A stretch of DNA of 13,563 nucleotides from an uncultured Oscillospiraceae bacterium (GCA_900549755.1 URPQ01000052.1:1-13563), one strand, 5' to 3'. Shown: positions 1-6,052, counted from the stretch's first letter. The notes: generated by a model not told the origin, from the letters alone. Translations and numbers: made by a program.

Positions 1-422
1 CAGGCTACCCGGTAGTTGACGTTAAGGTTACTCTGTACGACGGTTCTTACCACGAGGTTGACTCCTCCGAAATGGCGTTTAAGATTGCCGGTTCTATGGC
101 ATTCAAAGAGGCTTGCCGCTTAGCAGACCCGGTACTCCTTGAGCCTATTATGAAGGTTACGGTTATTGTACCTGAGGAGTATATGGGCGACGTTATAGGC
201 GATTTGAACGCTCGCCGCGGCGAGATTCAGGGCTTTGAGGATCGCTCGGGCGTTAAGCAGATCAACGCTCGCGTACCGCTCGGCGATATGTTCGGTTATG
301 CTACCGACCTGCGCTCTAAAACACAGGGTCGCGGTCAGTATGTAATGGAGCCGGACGGCTACAAGGAAGTTCCGAAGAGCATTTCCGAGAAGATTATTTC
401 TGCCCGTGCAAAGAAAGACTGA
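1..422 (+). CDS. fusA: Elongation factor G, C-terminal part (5' end outside window)
   Basis: EF-G is the GTPase that moves tRNA and mRNA through the ribosome after each peptide bond and helps recycle ribosomes. Only about 139 C-terminal codons are here; the reading frame enters at base 3 and ends with TGA at 420-422. The visible part matches EF-G domains IV-V: GYPVVDVKVTLYDGSYHEVDSSEMAF, then the domain V hallmarks LLEPIMKVTVIVPEEYMGDVIGDLN, RRGEI and VPLGDMFGYATDLRSKTQGRG. The GTPase domain lies upstream of the window. The ATG at 72 is internal, not a start. It is followed 93 nt later by tuf, the usual order at the end of the str operon (rpsL-rpsG-fusA-tuf). Codon use is that of a highly expressed gene (many GTT, CGC and GGC codons). 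Identity is secure. Confidence 0.97.
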   Translation, partial: GYPVVDVKVTLYDGSYHEVDSSEMAFKIAGSMAFKEACRLADPVLLEPIMKVTVIVPEEYMGDVIGDLNARRGEIQGFEDRSGVKQINARVPLGDMFGYATDLRSKTQGRGQYVMEPDGYKEVPKSISEKIISARAKKD

Positions 423-441
423 TAAATTAAGTAAATAATGC

Positions 442-470
442 TTGCATTTTCAAGTCTTTTTTGTTAAACT
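442..470 (+). promoter_or_regulatory. Possible tuf-proximal promoter (extended -10)
   Basis: The fusA-tuf gap contains TTGCAT (442-447), a 17-nt spacer, and TAAACT (465-470) preceded by TGT, an extended -10 arrangement. An alternative -10, TATAAG, lies at 470-475. Neither -35 is close to consensus, so this is a candidate only. It would let tuf be transcribed separately from fusA, as is common for tuf genes. The tuf ribosome binding site AAGGAGG lies at 499-505, 10 nt before the start codon. Confidence 0.3.
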
Positions 471-515
471 ATAAGTAAATAAAAACTGCACATAGTATAA
501 GGAGGAAAATATACA

Positions 516-1718
516 ATGGCAAAGGCAAAATTTGAAAGAAATAAACCCCATGTAAACATTGGTACCATCGGTCACGTTGACCATGGTAAGACCACTCTTA
601 CAGCAGCTATCACCAAGTATCTTTCTTTGAAGGGTCAGGCTCAGTTCGAGGATTACGCGAACATCGATAAGGCTCCTGAAGAGAGAGAGCGCGGTATTAC
701 AATCAACACCGCTCACGTTGAGTACGAGACCGACAAACGTCACTACGCTCACGTTGACTGCCCAGGACACGCTGACTATGTTAAGAACATGATCACCGGT
801 GCTGCTCAGATGGACGGCGCTATCCTTGTTATCGCTGCTACCGACGGTCCTATGGCTCAGACTAAAGAACACCTTCTCCTTGCTCGTCAGGTTGGCGTTC
901 CGTACATTGTTGTATTCATGAACAAGTGCGACCAGGTTGACGATCCCGAGCTTCTTGAGCTCGTTGAGATGGAAATCCGTGAGACTCTTGATAAGTATGA
1001 GTTCCCGGGCGACGACACCCCGATCATCAAGGGTTCTGCTCTTGTTGCTCTTGAGTGCACCTCTACTGATCCTAACGCTCCCGAGTATGCTCCGATTAAA
1101 GAGCTTATGGACGCTGTTGACAGCTATATCCCCACTCCGGACCGTAAGTCTGACCTCCCGTTCCTTATGCCGATCGAGGACGTTATGACCATTTCCGGCC
1201 GTGGTACCGTTGTTACCGGTCGTGTTGAGCGCGGACAGCTCAACGCAGGCGATGAAGTTGAAATCATCGGTCTTACCGAGGAGCGCAAGAAGACTGTTGT
1301 TACCTCTATGGAAATGTTCCGCAAGACCCTTGACTTCTGCGAAGCCGGCGATAACGTTGGCGCACTTCTCCGCGGCGTTGGCCGTGATGAGGTTGAGCGC
1401 GGTCAGGTTCTCTGCAAACCCGGTTCAATTCATCCGCACACCAAATTCCACGGTCAGGTTTACGTTTTGACTAAGGAAGAGGGCGGCCGTCATACTCCGT
1501 TCTTCAACAACTATCGTCCGCAGTTCTATTTCAGAACTACTGACGTTACCGGCGTTATCACTCTTCCCGAAGGCACCGAGATGTGCATGCCTGGCGATAA
1601 CGTTGAGATGGATGTTGAGCTTATCACTCCTATCGCTATTGAAGAAGGTCTCCGTTTCGCTATCCGTGAGGGTGGACGTACCGTTGGTTCCGGCGTTGTT
1701 ACCAAGGTAAACGCTTAA
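516..1718 (+). CDS. tuf: Elongation factor Tu
   Basis: EF-Tu is the GTPase that carries aminoacyl-tRNA to the ribosomal A site in the cytoplasm. The 400-residue protein has the normal family length and all G motifs: G1 GHVDHGKT at 19-26, the switch I threonine in GITI (T62), G3 DCPGH at 81-85, G4 NKCD at 136-139, and G5 SAL at 174-176. Domain II (RGTVVTGRVERG) and domain III (GRHTPFFNNYRPQFYFRTTDVTG) are intact. The ATG at 516 is preceded by a near-perfect AAGGAGG at 499-505. It follows fusA directly, and a strong hairpin terminator begins 18 nt after the stop. Isoleucine is almost always ATC or ATT, unlike the ATA-rich genes further right, which fits very high expression. Identity is secure. 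Confidence 0.99.
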   Translation: MAKAKFERNKPHVNIGTIGHVDHGKTTLTAAITKYLSLKGQAQFEDYANIDKAPEERERGITINTAHVEYETDKRHYAHVDCPGHADYVKNMITGAAQMDGAILVIAATDGPMAQTKEHLLLARQVGVPYIVVFMNKCDQVDDPELLELVEMEIRETLDKYEFPGDDTPIIKGSALVALECTSTDPNAPEYAPIKELMDAVDSYIPTPDRKSDLPFLMPIEDVMTISGRGTVVTGRVERGQLNAGDEVEIIGLTEERKKTVVTSMEMFRKTLDFCEAGDNVGALLRGVGRDEVERGQVLCKPGSIHPHTKFHGQVYVLTKEEGGRHTPFFNNYRPQFYFRTTDVTGVITLPEGTEMCMPGDNVEMDVELITPIAIEEGLRFAIREGGRTVGSGVVTKVNA

Positions 1719-1736
1719 TTTCAATATAAGCCTTAA

Positions 1737-1777
1737 AAAGCCCTGTTTCGCAGAAATGCGAAGCAGGGCTTTCGTTT
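1737..1777 (+). terminator. Intrinsic terminator after tuf, probably bidirectional
   Basis: A 16-bp stem (1737-1752 with 1757-1772, one G-U pair) is closed by a GAAA tetraloop at 1753-1756. The 3' side runs into TTTCGTTT, a broken but usable U-tract. The 5' side begins with AAAAA (1735-1739), so the complement also has a U-tract. It lies between the stop of tuf (plus strand) and the stop of the convergent SLOG-like gene (minus strand, ending at 1817), so it can serve both transcripts. Confidence 0.9.
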
Positions 1778-1816
1778 GTCACAAAAAACGGCAAAATGAC
1801 TTTAAAGTGCGGAGGA

Positions 1817-2260
1817 TTATATAATATAATATTTTTTCTTTTTTTGCACGGCGTAATTATAAGCCGCTTTTGTGTCGCTGTTCGGCTTATCATCAAAGAA
1901 AAAAATACAATTTTCACTTTCGGTAATCAGCGCCATATAGCGCCTTAAATTAACTGATTTTTCCGAATTGCCCATAAGCTTTAGTGCAATGCTTTTATCA
2001 TATTTTTCGGTGGAGCGGCGCAGAGTGTTATCCTTTTCATTATAATCCACATTAAACTTTATTCGCTTGATTTCGGGGTGGGTTCTTTTGTAAATTCCCA
2101 CGGTGAAAAAGCAAAGATTTCCAAGCTCCGAATATTCGCCGAATAAAAATCGGGTTACGCCCTTTTCTATAAGCTGATAAATAGTCTCATCCACCTTTTT
2201 CCACATTGCCGATGAATACTTAAAATTCCCGTTTCCTATAATACACGCCGAATTTTTCAT
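1817..2260 (-). CDS. SLOG/YpsA-like (DUF1273-type) hypothetical protein
   Basis: This 147-residue protein resembles the small SLOG-superfamily proteins (YpsA/DUF1273 relatives, Rossmann-like nucleotide-binding folds) common in Clostridia. Visible correspondences are an N-terminal strand ending in glycines (ACIIGNG, about residues 5-11), a helix followed by LIEKGVTRFLFGEYSELGNLCF (about 31-52), an HPEIKRIKF strand, then LRRYMALITESENCIFFF and a closing DTKAAYNYAVQKKKKYYII. The GHR after strand 1 and the glycine-rich GxLGFD-type loop of canonical members are replaced by GNG and GEYSELG, and the middle region is short, so nucleotide binding may be altered or lost. The ATG at 2260 has only a weak upstream GAG-type site but sits 47-50 nt behind a strong promoter. 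It is divergent from the XRE gene. Its function is unknown; the family is sometimes linked to signalling nucleotides. Confidence 0.75.
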   Translation of the reverse strand: MKNSACIIGNGNFKYSSAMWKKVDETIYQLIEKGVTRFLFGEYSELGNLCFFTVGIYKRTHPEIKRIKFNVDYNEKDNTLRRSTEKYDKSIALKLMGNSEKSVNLRRYMALITESENCIFFFDDKPNSDTKAAYNYAVQKKKKYYII

Positions 2261-2313
2261 TTTTAATCGCTCTTTTCTTATGTTTGACCGTTTGAATTTT
2301 CCTTTATTTATAT

Positions 2314-2342
2314 ATTATACTCATCAATGCGGTATAAATCAA
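2314..2342 (-). promoter_or_regulatory. Sigma-A-type promoter for the SLOG-like gene
   Basis: Read on the minus strand, TTGATT (complement of 2337-2342), a 17-nt spacer and a perfect TATAAT (complement of 2314-2319) form a strong vegetative promoter. The predicted start lies near 2307, giving a leader of about 47 nt before the ATG at 2260. The GGTAT at 2331-2335 in its spacer also occurs in the palindrome in front of the XRE gene, so both directions could share one regulator. Confidence 0.7.
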
Positions 2343-2383
2343 GTAAAATCAATAATTTGTGTAGGATTATTACTGTTTAAATC

Positions 2384-2396
2384 GGTATAAAATACC
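2384..2396 (+). promoter_or_regulatory. Candidate operator upstream of the XRE gene
   Basis: GGTAT-AAA-ATACC is an inverted repeat with perfect 5-bp arms (2384-2388 and 2392-2396) and a 3-bp centre. It lies 14 nt before the XRE start codon and overlaps TATAAA (2386-2391), a possible -10 box. A second GGTATAAA stands 53 bp upstream (2331-2338) inside the divergent promoter. XRE-type repressors often bind such short palindromes next to their own gene. Autoregulation is inferred. Confidence 0.4.
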
Positions 2397-2409
2397 CTTG
2401 GTGATGTAA

Positions 2410-2721
2410 ATGAATGAGCAATTTGTTCGCGACAGAATAACTGCGCTAAGAACACAAAAGGGAATTTCAGAGTATAAAATGAGCCTTGATTTAGGGCACA
2501 GTAAGGGTTATATTCAAGGTATATCAAGCGGCAGAGCGTTGCCCTCAATGTATGAATTTCTTTATATGTGCGATTATTTGGGAATAACGCCAAAGGAATT
2601 TTTTGACAGTGAAATAGAAAATCCCGAAAAGGTGGAGCGGTTGTATCAGCTCAGCAAAAATATGCCGGATGATGATTTGGATATTTTAATTGCCACAGCG
2701 GAGCGATTGAATAAGAAGTGA
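2410..2721 (+). CDS. XRE-family helix-turn-helix transcriptional regulator
   Basis: A 103-residue protein made of a single Cro/CI-type (HTH_3) DNA-binding domain at about residues 8-62, followed by a short charged tail. Visible signs are ITALRTQKGISEYKMSLDLGHSKGYIQGISSGRALPSMYEFLYMCDYLGITPKEFF: helix 1, a helix-turn-helix with the recognition helix around SKGYIQGIS, and the typical LxxICxxLGxTPxEFF ending. The C-terminal 35 residues (ERLYQLSKNMPDDDLDILIATAERL) look like a small helical dimerisation tail. The ATG at 2410 has GGTGAT at 2400-2405 as its ribosome binding site. It is divergent from the SLOG-like gene and has a palindrome at its promoter, so it probably controls itself and perhaps the neighbour. 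No integrase or phage genes accompany it here. Confidence 0.9.
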   Translation: MNEQFVRDRITALRTQKGISEYKMSLDLGHSKGYIQGISSGRALPSMYEFLYMCDYLGITPKEFFDSEIENPEKVERLYQLSKNMPDDDLDILIATAERLNKK

Positions 2722-2749
2722 TATGTCAAAACTATCGGAGTTATAGGGT

Positions 2750-2814
2750 GACAGGCTCCCTTCTTTTGCGTTAGCAAACAGAGGGGAGCTGTCAACGTAG
2801 TTGACTGAGGGGTG
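2750..2814 (+). repeat. REP/MITE-like hairpin repeat, copy 1
   Basis: This non-coding stretch holds nested hairpins. GACAG-g-CTCCC (2750-2760) pairs with GGGAGCTGTC (2784-2793) with one bulged G. Inside it TTTGC-GTTA-GCAAA (2765-2778) forms a small stem-loop. GTCAAC-GTA-GTTGAC (2791-2805) forms a second perfect hairpin, followed by TGAGGGGTG. This layout (CTCCC hairpin, small hairpin, GACTGAGGG) resembles short dispersed palindromic repeats I associate with gut Clostridia. No T-run follows, so it is not a standard terminator. An inverted second copy lies at 2851-2904. Confidence 0.7.
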
Positions 2815-2823
2815 CTTTCTAAA

Positions 2824-2844
2824 ATCTAACATCTAATATCTAAT
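2824..2844 (+). repeat. Three tandem 7-bp repeats
   Basis: ATCTAAC, ATCTAAT, ATCTAAT occur head to tail (2824-2830, 2831-2837, 2838-2844) in the AT-rich spacer between the two inverted hairpin repeats. The last two units are identical and the first differs by one base. It may be a binding-site array or a slippage-prone microsatellite-like tract; nothing in the sequence decides between these. Confidence 0.75.
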
Positions 2845-2850
2845 TTGTAA

Positions 2851-2904
2851 CAATCCCTCAGTCAAAACCTGCGGTTTTGCCAACTCACTTTAGGCAGGGG
2901 AGGC
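2851..2904 (-). repeat. REP/MITE-like hairpin repeat, copy 2 (inverted)
   Basis: Read on the minus strand this starts GCCTCCCC, continues with GAGTTGGC, then CAAAACC-GCA-GGTTTTG (complement of 2863-2879, a perfect 7-bp hairpin), and ends TTGACTGAGGGATTG. It is the same modular layout as copy 1 with a diverged hairpin. The shared 11-mer TTGACTGAGGG (2801-2811) is matched by CCCTCAGTCAA (2855-2865), so the two copies face each other across a 43-bp spacer and could fold into one large cruciform or long RNA stem. Confidence 0.7.
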
Positions 2905-2959
2905 ATTTAATTGGAAATTTTCTAAAAGAATAAGCGAAAAAACGGCGGGAAAAAAAGTG

Positions 2960-2988
2960 TTGTAATATTGCGGCAAATTTGCTATAAT
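2960..2988 (+). promoter_or_regulatory. Sigma-A-type promoter of the tetR gene
   Basis: TTGTAA (2960-2965), a 17-nt spacer and a perfect TATAAT (2983-2988) lie 41 nt before the start codon of the TetR gene. The last bases of the -10 box overlap an 18-bp palindrome, which points to direct repression by steric block. Confidence 0.8.
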
Positions 2989-3004
2989 TGATATATATAT
3001 CAAT
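2987..3004 (+). promoter_or_regulatory. 18-bp perfect palindrome, probable TetR operator
   Basis: ATTGATATATATATCAAT is a perfect inverted repeat of 18 bp spanning the end of the -10 box and the transcription start region. TetR-family dimers usually bind palindromes of about 15-20 bp placed like this on their own promoter. The ribosome binding site AAAAGGAG (3011-3018) follows and is not part of it. The assignment to the adjacent TetR protein is inferred from position. Confidence 0.7.
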
Positions 3005-3028
3005 GGCGGAAAAAGGAGATGTGGCGCT

Positions 3029-3739
3029 ATGGCGCTGAGAAAAGGAAGTATAGAAATTAAAAACCGTATTCTTTCGGTTTGCGTGCGTTTGTTTTTAGAG
3101 CAGGGATACCACAATACTCCTATAAGCCAGATTATAAAGGAAGCCGATATATCGGCAAGCACATTTCAAAATATATTTCACACCAAGGACGGCGTTTTAA
3201 CCGAGCTTATAGAGTTTATGTTCAGCGGGCAGTTCGGCGCCGCGCGCAGCATTGCGGGCGAAACGCCCTCGCCGGTGTATACATATGCCGCCGAAACCGC
3301 AATTCAGCTGGTTTTAACCGAGCTTAATGAAAATTTGCGAGATGTATATATTGAGGCTTACACGGTGCCGGCAACGGCGGAGTATATACACCAGCATACC
3401 GCGGTGGAGCTGTATAAAATATTCGGGCAGTATTTTCCGGGATATTCCGAAAGTGATTTTTACAAGCTGGAAATAGGCACGGCGGGTATAATGCGGGGCT
3501 TTATGGCGAAAAAATGCGATATTCATTTTACGCTTGCCCAAAAATTAGAGTGCTTTCTGCAAATTTCGCTGCGGGCGTTCAAGGTGCCGCAGGAGGAGCA
3601 GGACAGAATACTTGTGTACATTAAGAGCATAGATATATGCGCAGTTGCAAACGGAGTAATGCAAAAGCTTTTTGCCGCGCTTGAAATGCGTTTTGATTTT
3701 ACACTTAGACAATACAATCAGGGTACGATGCTTTTTTAA
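3029..3739 (+). CDS. TetR/AcrR-family transcriptional regulator
   Basis: A 236-residue one-component regulator. The N-terminal TetR_N helix-turn-helix spans about residues 8-56 (IKNRILSVCVRLFLEQGYHNTPISQIIKEADISASTFQNIFHTKDGVLTELI), with the family pattern A/GIS-x-ST-F-x-x-F-x-x-K. The remaining helical part should bind a ligand and dimerise; the ligand is unknown. The ATG at 3029 is preceded by AAAAGGAG at 10-nt spacing. The gene has its own promoter with an overlapping palindrome, suggesting autorepression. Unlike most TetR genes it has no adjacent efflux pump or enzyme, so its other targets lie outside the window or are lost. Its last 11 codons (LRQYNQGTMLF) and stop fall within the left arm of a 177-bp inverted-repeat element, so the present C-terminus was probably created by an insertion that replaced the original end. 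Confidence 0.9.
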   Translation: MALRKGSIEIKNRILSVCVRLFLEQGYHNTPISQIIKEADISASTFQNIFHTKDGVLTELIEFMFSGQFGAARSIAGETPSPVYTYAAETAIQLVLTELNENLRDVYIEAYTVPATAEYIHQHTAVELYKIFGQYFPGYSESDFYKLEIGTAGIMRGFMAKKCDIHFTLAQKLECFLQISLRAFKVPQEEQDRILVYIKSIDICAVANGVMQKLFAALEMRFDFTLRQYNQGTMLF

Positions 3740-3882
3740 AGAAACGACTTAAGTTTCGGCATTGTTACCCTCCGCTCCCAATACGCCAGTATTCCTCACG
3801 CGTCGCGCCGCGCCGCTAAACAGCGCCGTTTTCTTACAAATTTTCCGCTATGGGAAGCATCGTAACATGATTGTATTGTCTA
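3706..3882. repeat. MITE-like element with 28-bp terminal inverted repeats
   Basis: The left arm (3706-3733) begins TAGACAATACAATCA and ends TACGATGCTT. The right arm (3855-3882) is its reverse complement at 26 of 28 positions. The interior (about 121 bp) has no credible gene but carries small hairpins: AATAC-GCCA-GTATT (3780-3793) and CGCT-AAAC-AGCG (3814-3825), plus a GC-rich tract around 3798-3816 that contrasts with the AT-rich flanks. Size, inverted ends and lack of coding capacity fit a miniature non-autonomous transposable element. The ends are TA, which would suit a TA-targeting Tc1/mariner-IS630 type, but the family is not established. It overlaps the 3' end of the tetR frame. Confidence 0.7.
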
Positions 3883-3896
3883 CTCAGTAATATTTA

Positions 3897-3937
3897 TCCG
3901 TTTTTCGGGGTATAGACCTCGGAAAACGGAATTTTTT
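3897..3937 (+). terminator. Strong intrinsic terminator after tetR and its repeat element
   Basis: A 15-bp stem (3897-3911 with 3916-3930, two G-U pairs) has an ATAG loop (3912-3915) and is followed by A and six Ts (3932-3937). It sits about 160 nt past the tetR stop, just outside the inverted-repeat element. It may be the original tetR terminator pushed away by the insertion. It isolates tetR from the long operon that follows. Confidence 0.92.
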
Positions 3938-3976
3938 ATTTATTCATAAAAATGTCTTTATTTTTGAAATTTGCTG

Positions 3977-3985
3977 TGATATAAT
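3977..3985 (+). promoter_or_regulatory. Extended -10 promoter for the lipoprotein/two-component operon
   Basis: TGA-TATAAT (3977-3985) is a perfect extended -10 box. The best-placed -35, TTTATT at 3957-3962 with a 17-nt spacer, is weak, as is usual for extended -10 promoters. The predicted start near 3992 would leave almost no leader for the TTG at 3999, which supports the downstream GTG at 4023 as the real start codon. Confidence 0.65.
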
Positions 3986-4022
3986 CTATAATGTATATTT
4001 GTGCGCAAAGGCGGTGGAAAAT

Positions 4023-5336
4023 GTGAAGCTTAAAAATGCGGCGGTGTTTATTTTATCGCTTTTTTTATGTGTTTCGCTTTGCAGCTGTAAAATGTTTACT
4101 GCCGATACTGCCGAGCTTTTAAGCCCGCCCGCGCTTACGGGAGACATTGCCCCGATAGCAAGCGCCATTTCCGCCTCGGCGGGCGGGGAGTACACCCTTA
4201 AATATCCGTCGGTAGGGAATTACCGCTCGGCTGTTGTGCAGAACGATGTTGACGGCGACGGCATTATGGAGGCCTTTGCCTTTTACAGTATGACTGAGGA
4301 TGAATCCACCGTTATGTATGTAAATGTTATTTGTAGCGAAAACGGCAAGTGGAAATCGGTTGCAAAGCAGAAAATAGTAGCCGGCGGCGTTGACCGTGTG
4401 GATTTTTGCGATTTGGACGGCGACGGCATTTCGGAAATACTTATAGGCTGGGAAATATACGGCACAAGCGAAATGCAAATGGCGGTATACAGCTTTAAAA
4501 ATGACGAGCTTAACCGCAGAATGTTGCAGCAGTACACGCATTTTCTGTGCGGGGATATTGACGAGGACGGCAACAACGAGGTAACGGTTATAATGATAAA
4601 CAGCGGCGGCACGCCCAACACCGCTACGGTTTACCGCCTTAATGAAAACGGCGTTACCGCGCTTTACTCTGCTGAGCTGGATAGGGGAACAAAGACCGTA
4701 AACGAGCCGATATATGCCCATTTATCCTCGGGCAAGCCCGCAATTTATATTGATGAAATAAAGGGCGTTGGTGCAGTAACCGAAGTGCTTTTCATAGAGA
4801 AAAATAAACTTGTAAACCCGTTTTTCAACACCGAGACAGGCGAGACCTCGGCAACGCTGCGCTCGGCTAATTTCGCTGTGCAGGATATAAATAACGACGG
4901 AATTATTGAAATTCCCGTGCAGCGCGAGGTGCCCGCCGTAAATAAAACGGACGTGACCGAGAAAATTTACCTTACCGATTGGTGCTCTTATAACGGCGAA
5001 ACGCTTACCCCGCAGATAAGCGCGCTTATGAACACGAACGACGGGTATTACTATATTGTGCCCTCAAAGCTTACAGGGCAGATAGCGGTTTATAAAAACA
5101 CCGACCGCCATTTAAGAGAGATATACCGCTATGCGGGCAACACCGTTGGCGAGCTGCTTTTTACAATTAAGACGGTTAAAAAAGCCGATTGGGATAATGA
5201 AAGGTATGCGGGGCGCGGTTTTTCCGAAATCACGCACGACGGTATTTCCTCGTATATTTGCAGTATTTCCGAAACGGGCGCGGCGGACGGTATGACCGTT
5301 ACGGAAATAAGGCAGAATTTCAGACTTATTGATTAA
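4023..5336 (+). CDS. Lipoprotein with FG-GAP/VCBS-like calcium-motif repeats
   Basis: A 437-residue predicted surface lipoprotein. From the GTG at 4023 it begins with a short basic stretch (MKLKN), a hydrophobic core (AAVFILSLFLCVSL) and a lipobox-like LCSC, giving a lipidated Cys22. The frame stays open to a TTG at 3999, but AAAGGCGGTGG (4007-4017) and the promoter position favour the GTG. Four acidic turns of the FG-GAP/VCBS/dockerin calcium type are visible: DVDGDGIME at about 75-83, DLDGDGISE at about 130-138, DIDEDGNNE at about 178-186 and DINNDGIIE at about 288-296. These suggest a beta-propeller-like extracellular domain. The gene ends 14 nt before the response regulator, so it probably acts with the two-component system as a sensor partner or an output. 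The true ligand is unknown. Confidence 0.82.
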   Translation: MKLKNAAVFILSLFLCVSLCSCKMFTADTAELLSPPALTGDIAPIASAISASAGGEYTLKYPSVGNYRSAVVQNDVDGDGIMEAFAFYSMTEDESTVMYVNVICSENGKWKSVAKQKIVAGGVDRVDFCDLDGDGISEILIGWEIYGTSEMQMAVYSFKNDELNRRMLQQYTHFLCGDIDEDGNNEVTVIMINSGGTPNTATVYRLNENGVTALYSAELDRGTKTVNEPIYAHLSSGKPAIYIDEIKGVGAVTEVLFIEKNKLVNPFFNTETGETSATLRSANFAVQDINNDGIIEIPVQREVPAVNKTDVTEKIYLTDWCSYNGETLTPQISALMNTNDGYYYIVPSKLTGQIAVYKNTDRHLREIYRYAGNTVGELLFTIKTVKKADWDNERYAGRGFSEITHDGISSYICSISETGAADGMTVTEIRQNFRLID

Positions 5337-5350
5337 AGGACGGAGAGAAA

Positions 5351-6052
5351 ATGAAACGTATAATGATCGTTGAGGATGAGGCGGCAATACGCGAATTTGA
5401 AGCGATAAACCTGAAAAGGGTAGGCTATACGGTAGTTGAGGCAGGCTCTGGCGAGGAAGCGCTTGAAATATACGACAGCGACTCAGAGGGCTTTGATATT
5501 GCCCTGCTTGATATTTCAATGCCGGGAATGGACGGCTTTGCCCTTTGTAAGGAGCTGCGCAAGCGCAGCGAAACGCTGGGTATAATAATGCTGACGGCGC
5601 GCACGCAGGAAATGGATAAAATAAGCGGGCTAATGCTTGGTGCGGATGATTACATAACAAAGCCATTCAGCCCAACAGAGCTCTTGGCTCGCGTTGACTC
5701 GCTTTACAGGCGGGTTGAAATGCACACCCCGAAAGCGCCCGCCCCGGCGGACGATATAACCCTCGGGGAATTTGTTTTGAACCTGCGCCGCAGAACGCTC
5801 TTAAAAAACGGCAAGGGCATAGAACTTACGCAGGTTGAATTTCAAATGATTGAATACTTCTTCAATAACCCCGATACCGCGCTTGACCGCACCGATATTC
5901 TTGAAAAGGTGTGGGGCTCGAATTATTTCGGCGAGGAAAAAATAGTTGATGTTAATATAAGAAGACTGCGTATGAAGGTAGAGGACGACCCCTCACAGCC
6001 GCGACATTTGTTAACAGTGTGGGGTATGGGCTACAAGTGGAACACCAAGTAA
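5351..6052 (+). CDS. OmpR/PhoB-family response regulator
   Basis: A 233-residue DNA-binding response regulator. The receiver domain (about 1-118) has the acidic pair in VEDE (residues 8-10), the phospho-acceptor Asp54 in LLDISMPGMDG, Thr82 in MLTA and Lys104 in TKPF. A proline-rich linker (MHTPKAPAPADD) leads to a winged-helix Trans_reg_C domain (about 136-231) with LTQVEFQMIEYF, the recognition region VDVNIRRLRMKVE and the ending LLTVWGMGYKW. The ATG has GGACGGAGAG just upstream. It lies 14 nt after the lipoprotein and 41 nt before the histidine kinase, its likely phosphodonor. The architecture resembles PhoP/WalR-type envelope-stress regulators, but the regulon cannot be read from the sequence. 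Confidence 0.95.
   Translation: MKRIMIVEDEAAIREFEAINLKRVGYTVVEAGSGEEALEIYDSDSEGFDIALLDISMPGMDGFALCKELRKRSETLGIIMLTARTQEMDKISGLMLGADDYITKPFSPTELLARVDSLYRRVEMHTPKAPAPADDITLGEFVLNLRRRTLLKNGKGIELTQVEFQMIEYFFNNPDTALDRTDILEKVWGSNYFGEEKIVDVNIRRLRMKVEDDPSQPRHLLTVWGMGYKWNTK

Noticed and set aside
450..872. Minus-strand open frame opposite the tuf promoter and 5' end
   Set aside because: tuf is certain here, and the antisense product shows no coherent domain.
2750..2793. Hairpin after the XRE gene as a Rho-independent terminator
   Set aside because: The stem has a bulge and is followed by AACGTAGTTGAC rather than a T-run; its layout fits the dispersed repeat better.
3740..3854. A small gene or defined ncRNA inside the inverted-repeat element
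   Set aside because: The plus strand has no open frame with a ribosome binding site, and the minus-strand frames I read are broken by stops; the hairpins alone do not define an RNA class.
3999..4022. TTG at 3999 as the start of the lipoprotein
   Set aside because: It lies only about 7 nt after the predicted transcription start and has no ribosome binding site; the GTG at 4023 gives a clean signal peptide and a usable site.
4119..4721. Long minus-strand open frame (200 codons) opposite the lipoprotein gene
   Set aside because: It lies entirely antisense to a gene with clear lipobox and calcium-motif repeats, and its product has no recognisable motif; it mirrors the plus-strand codon bias.
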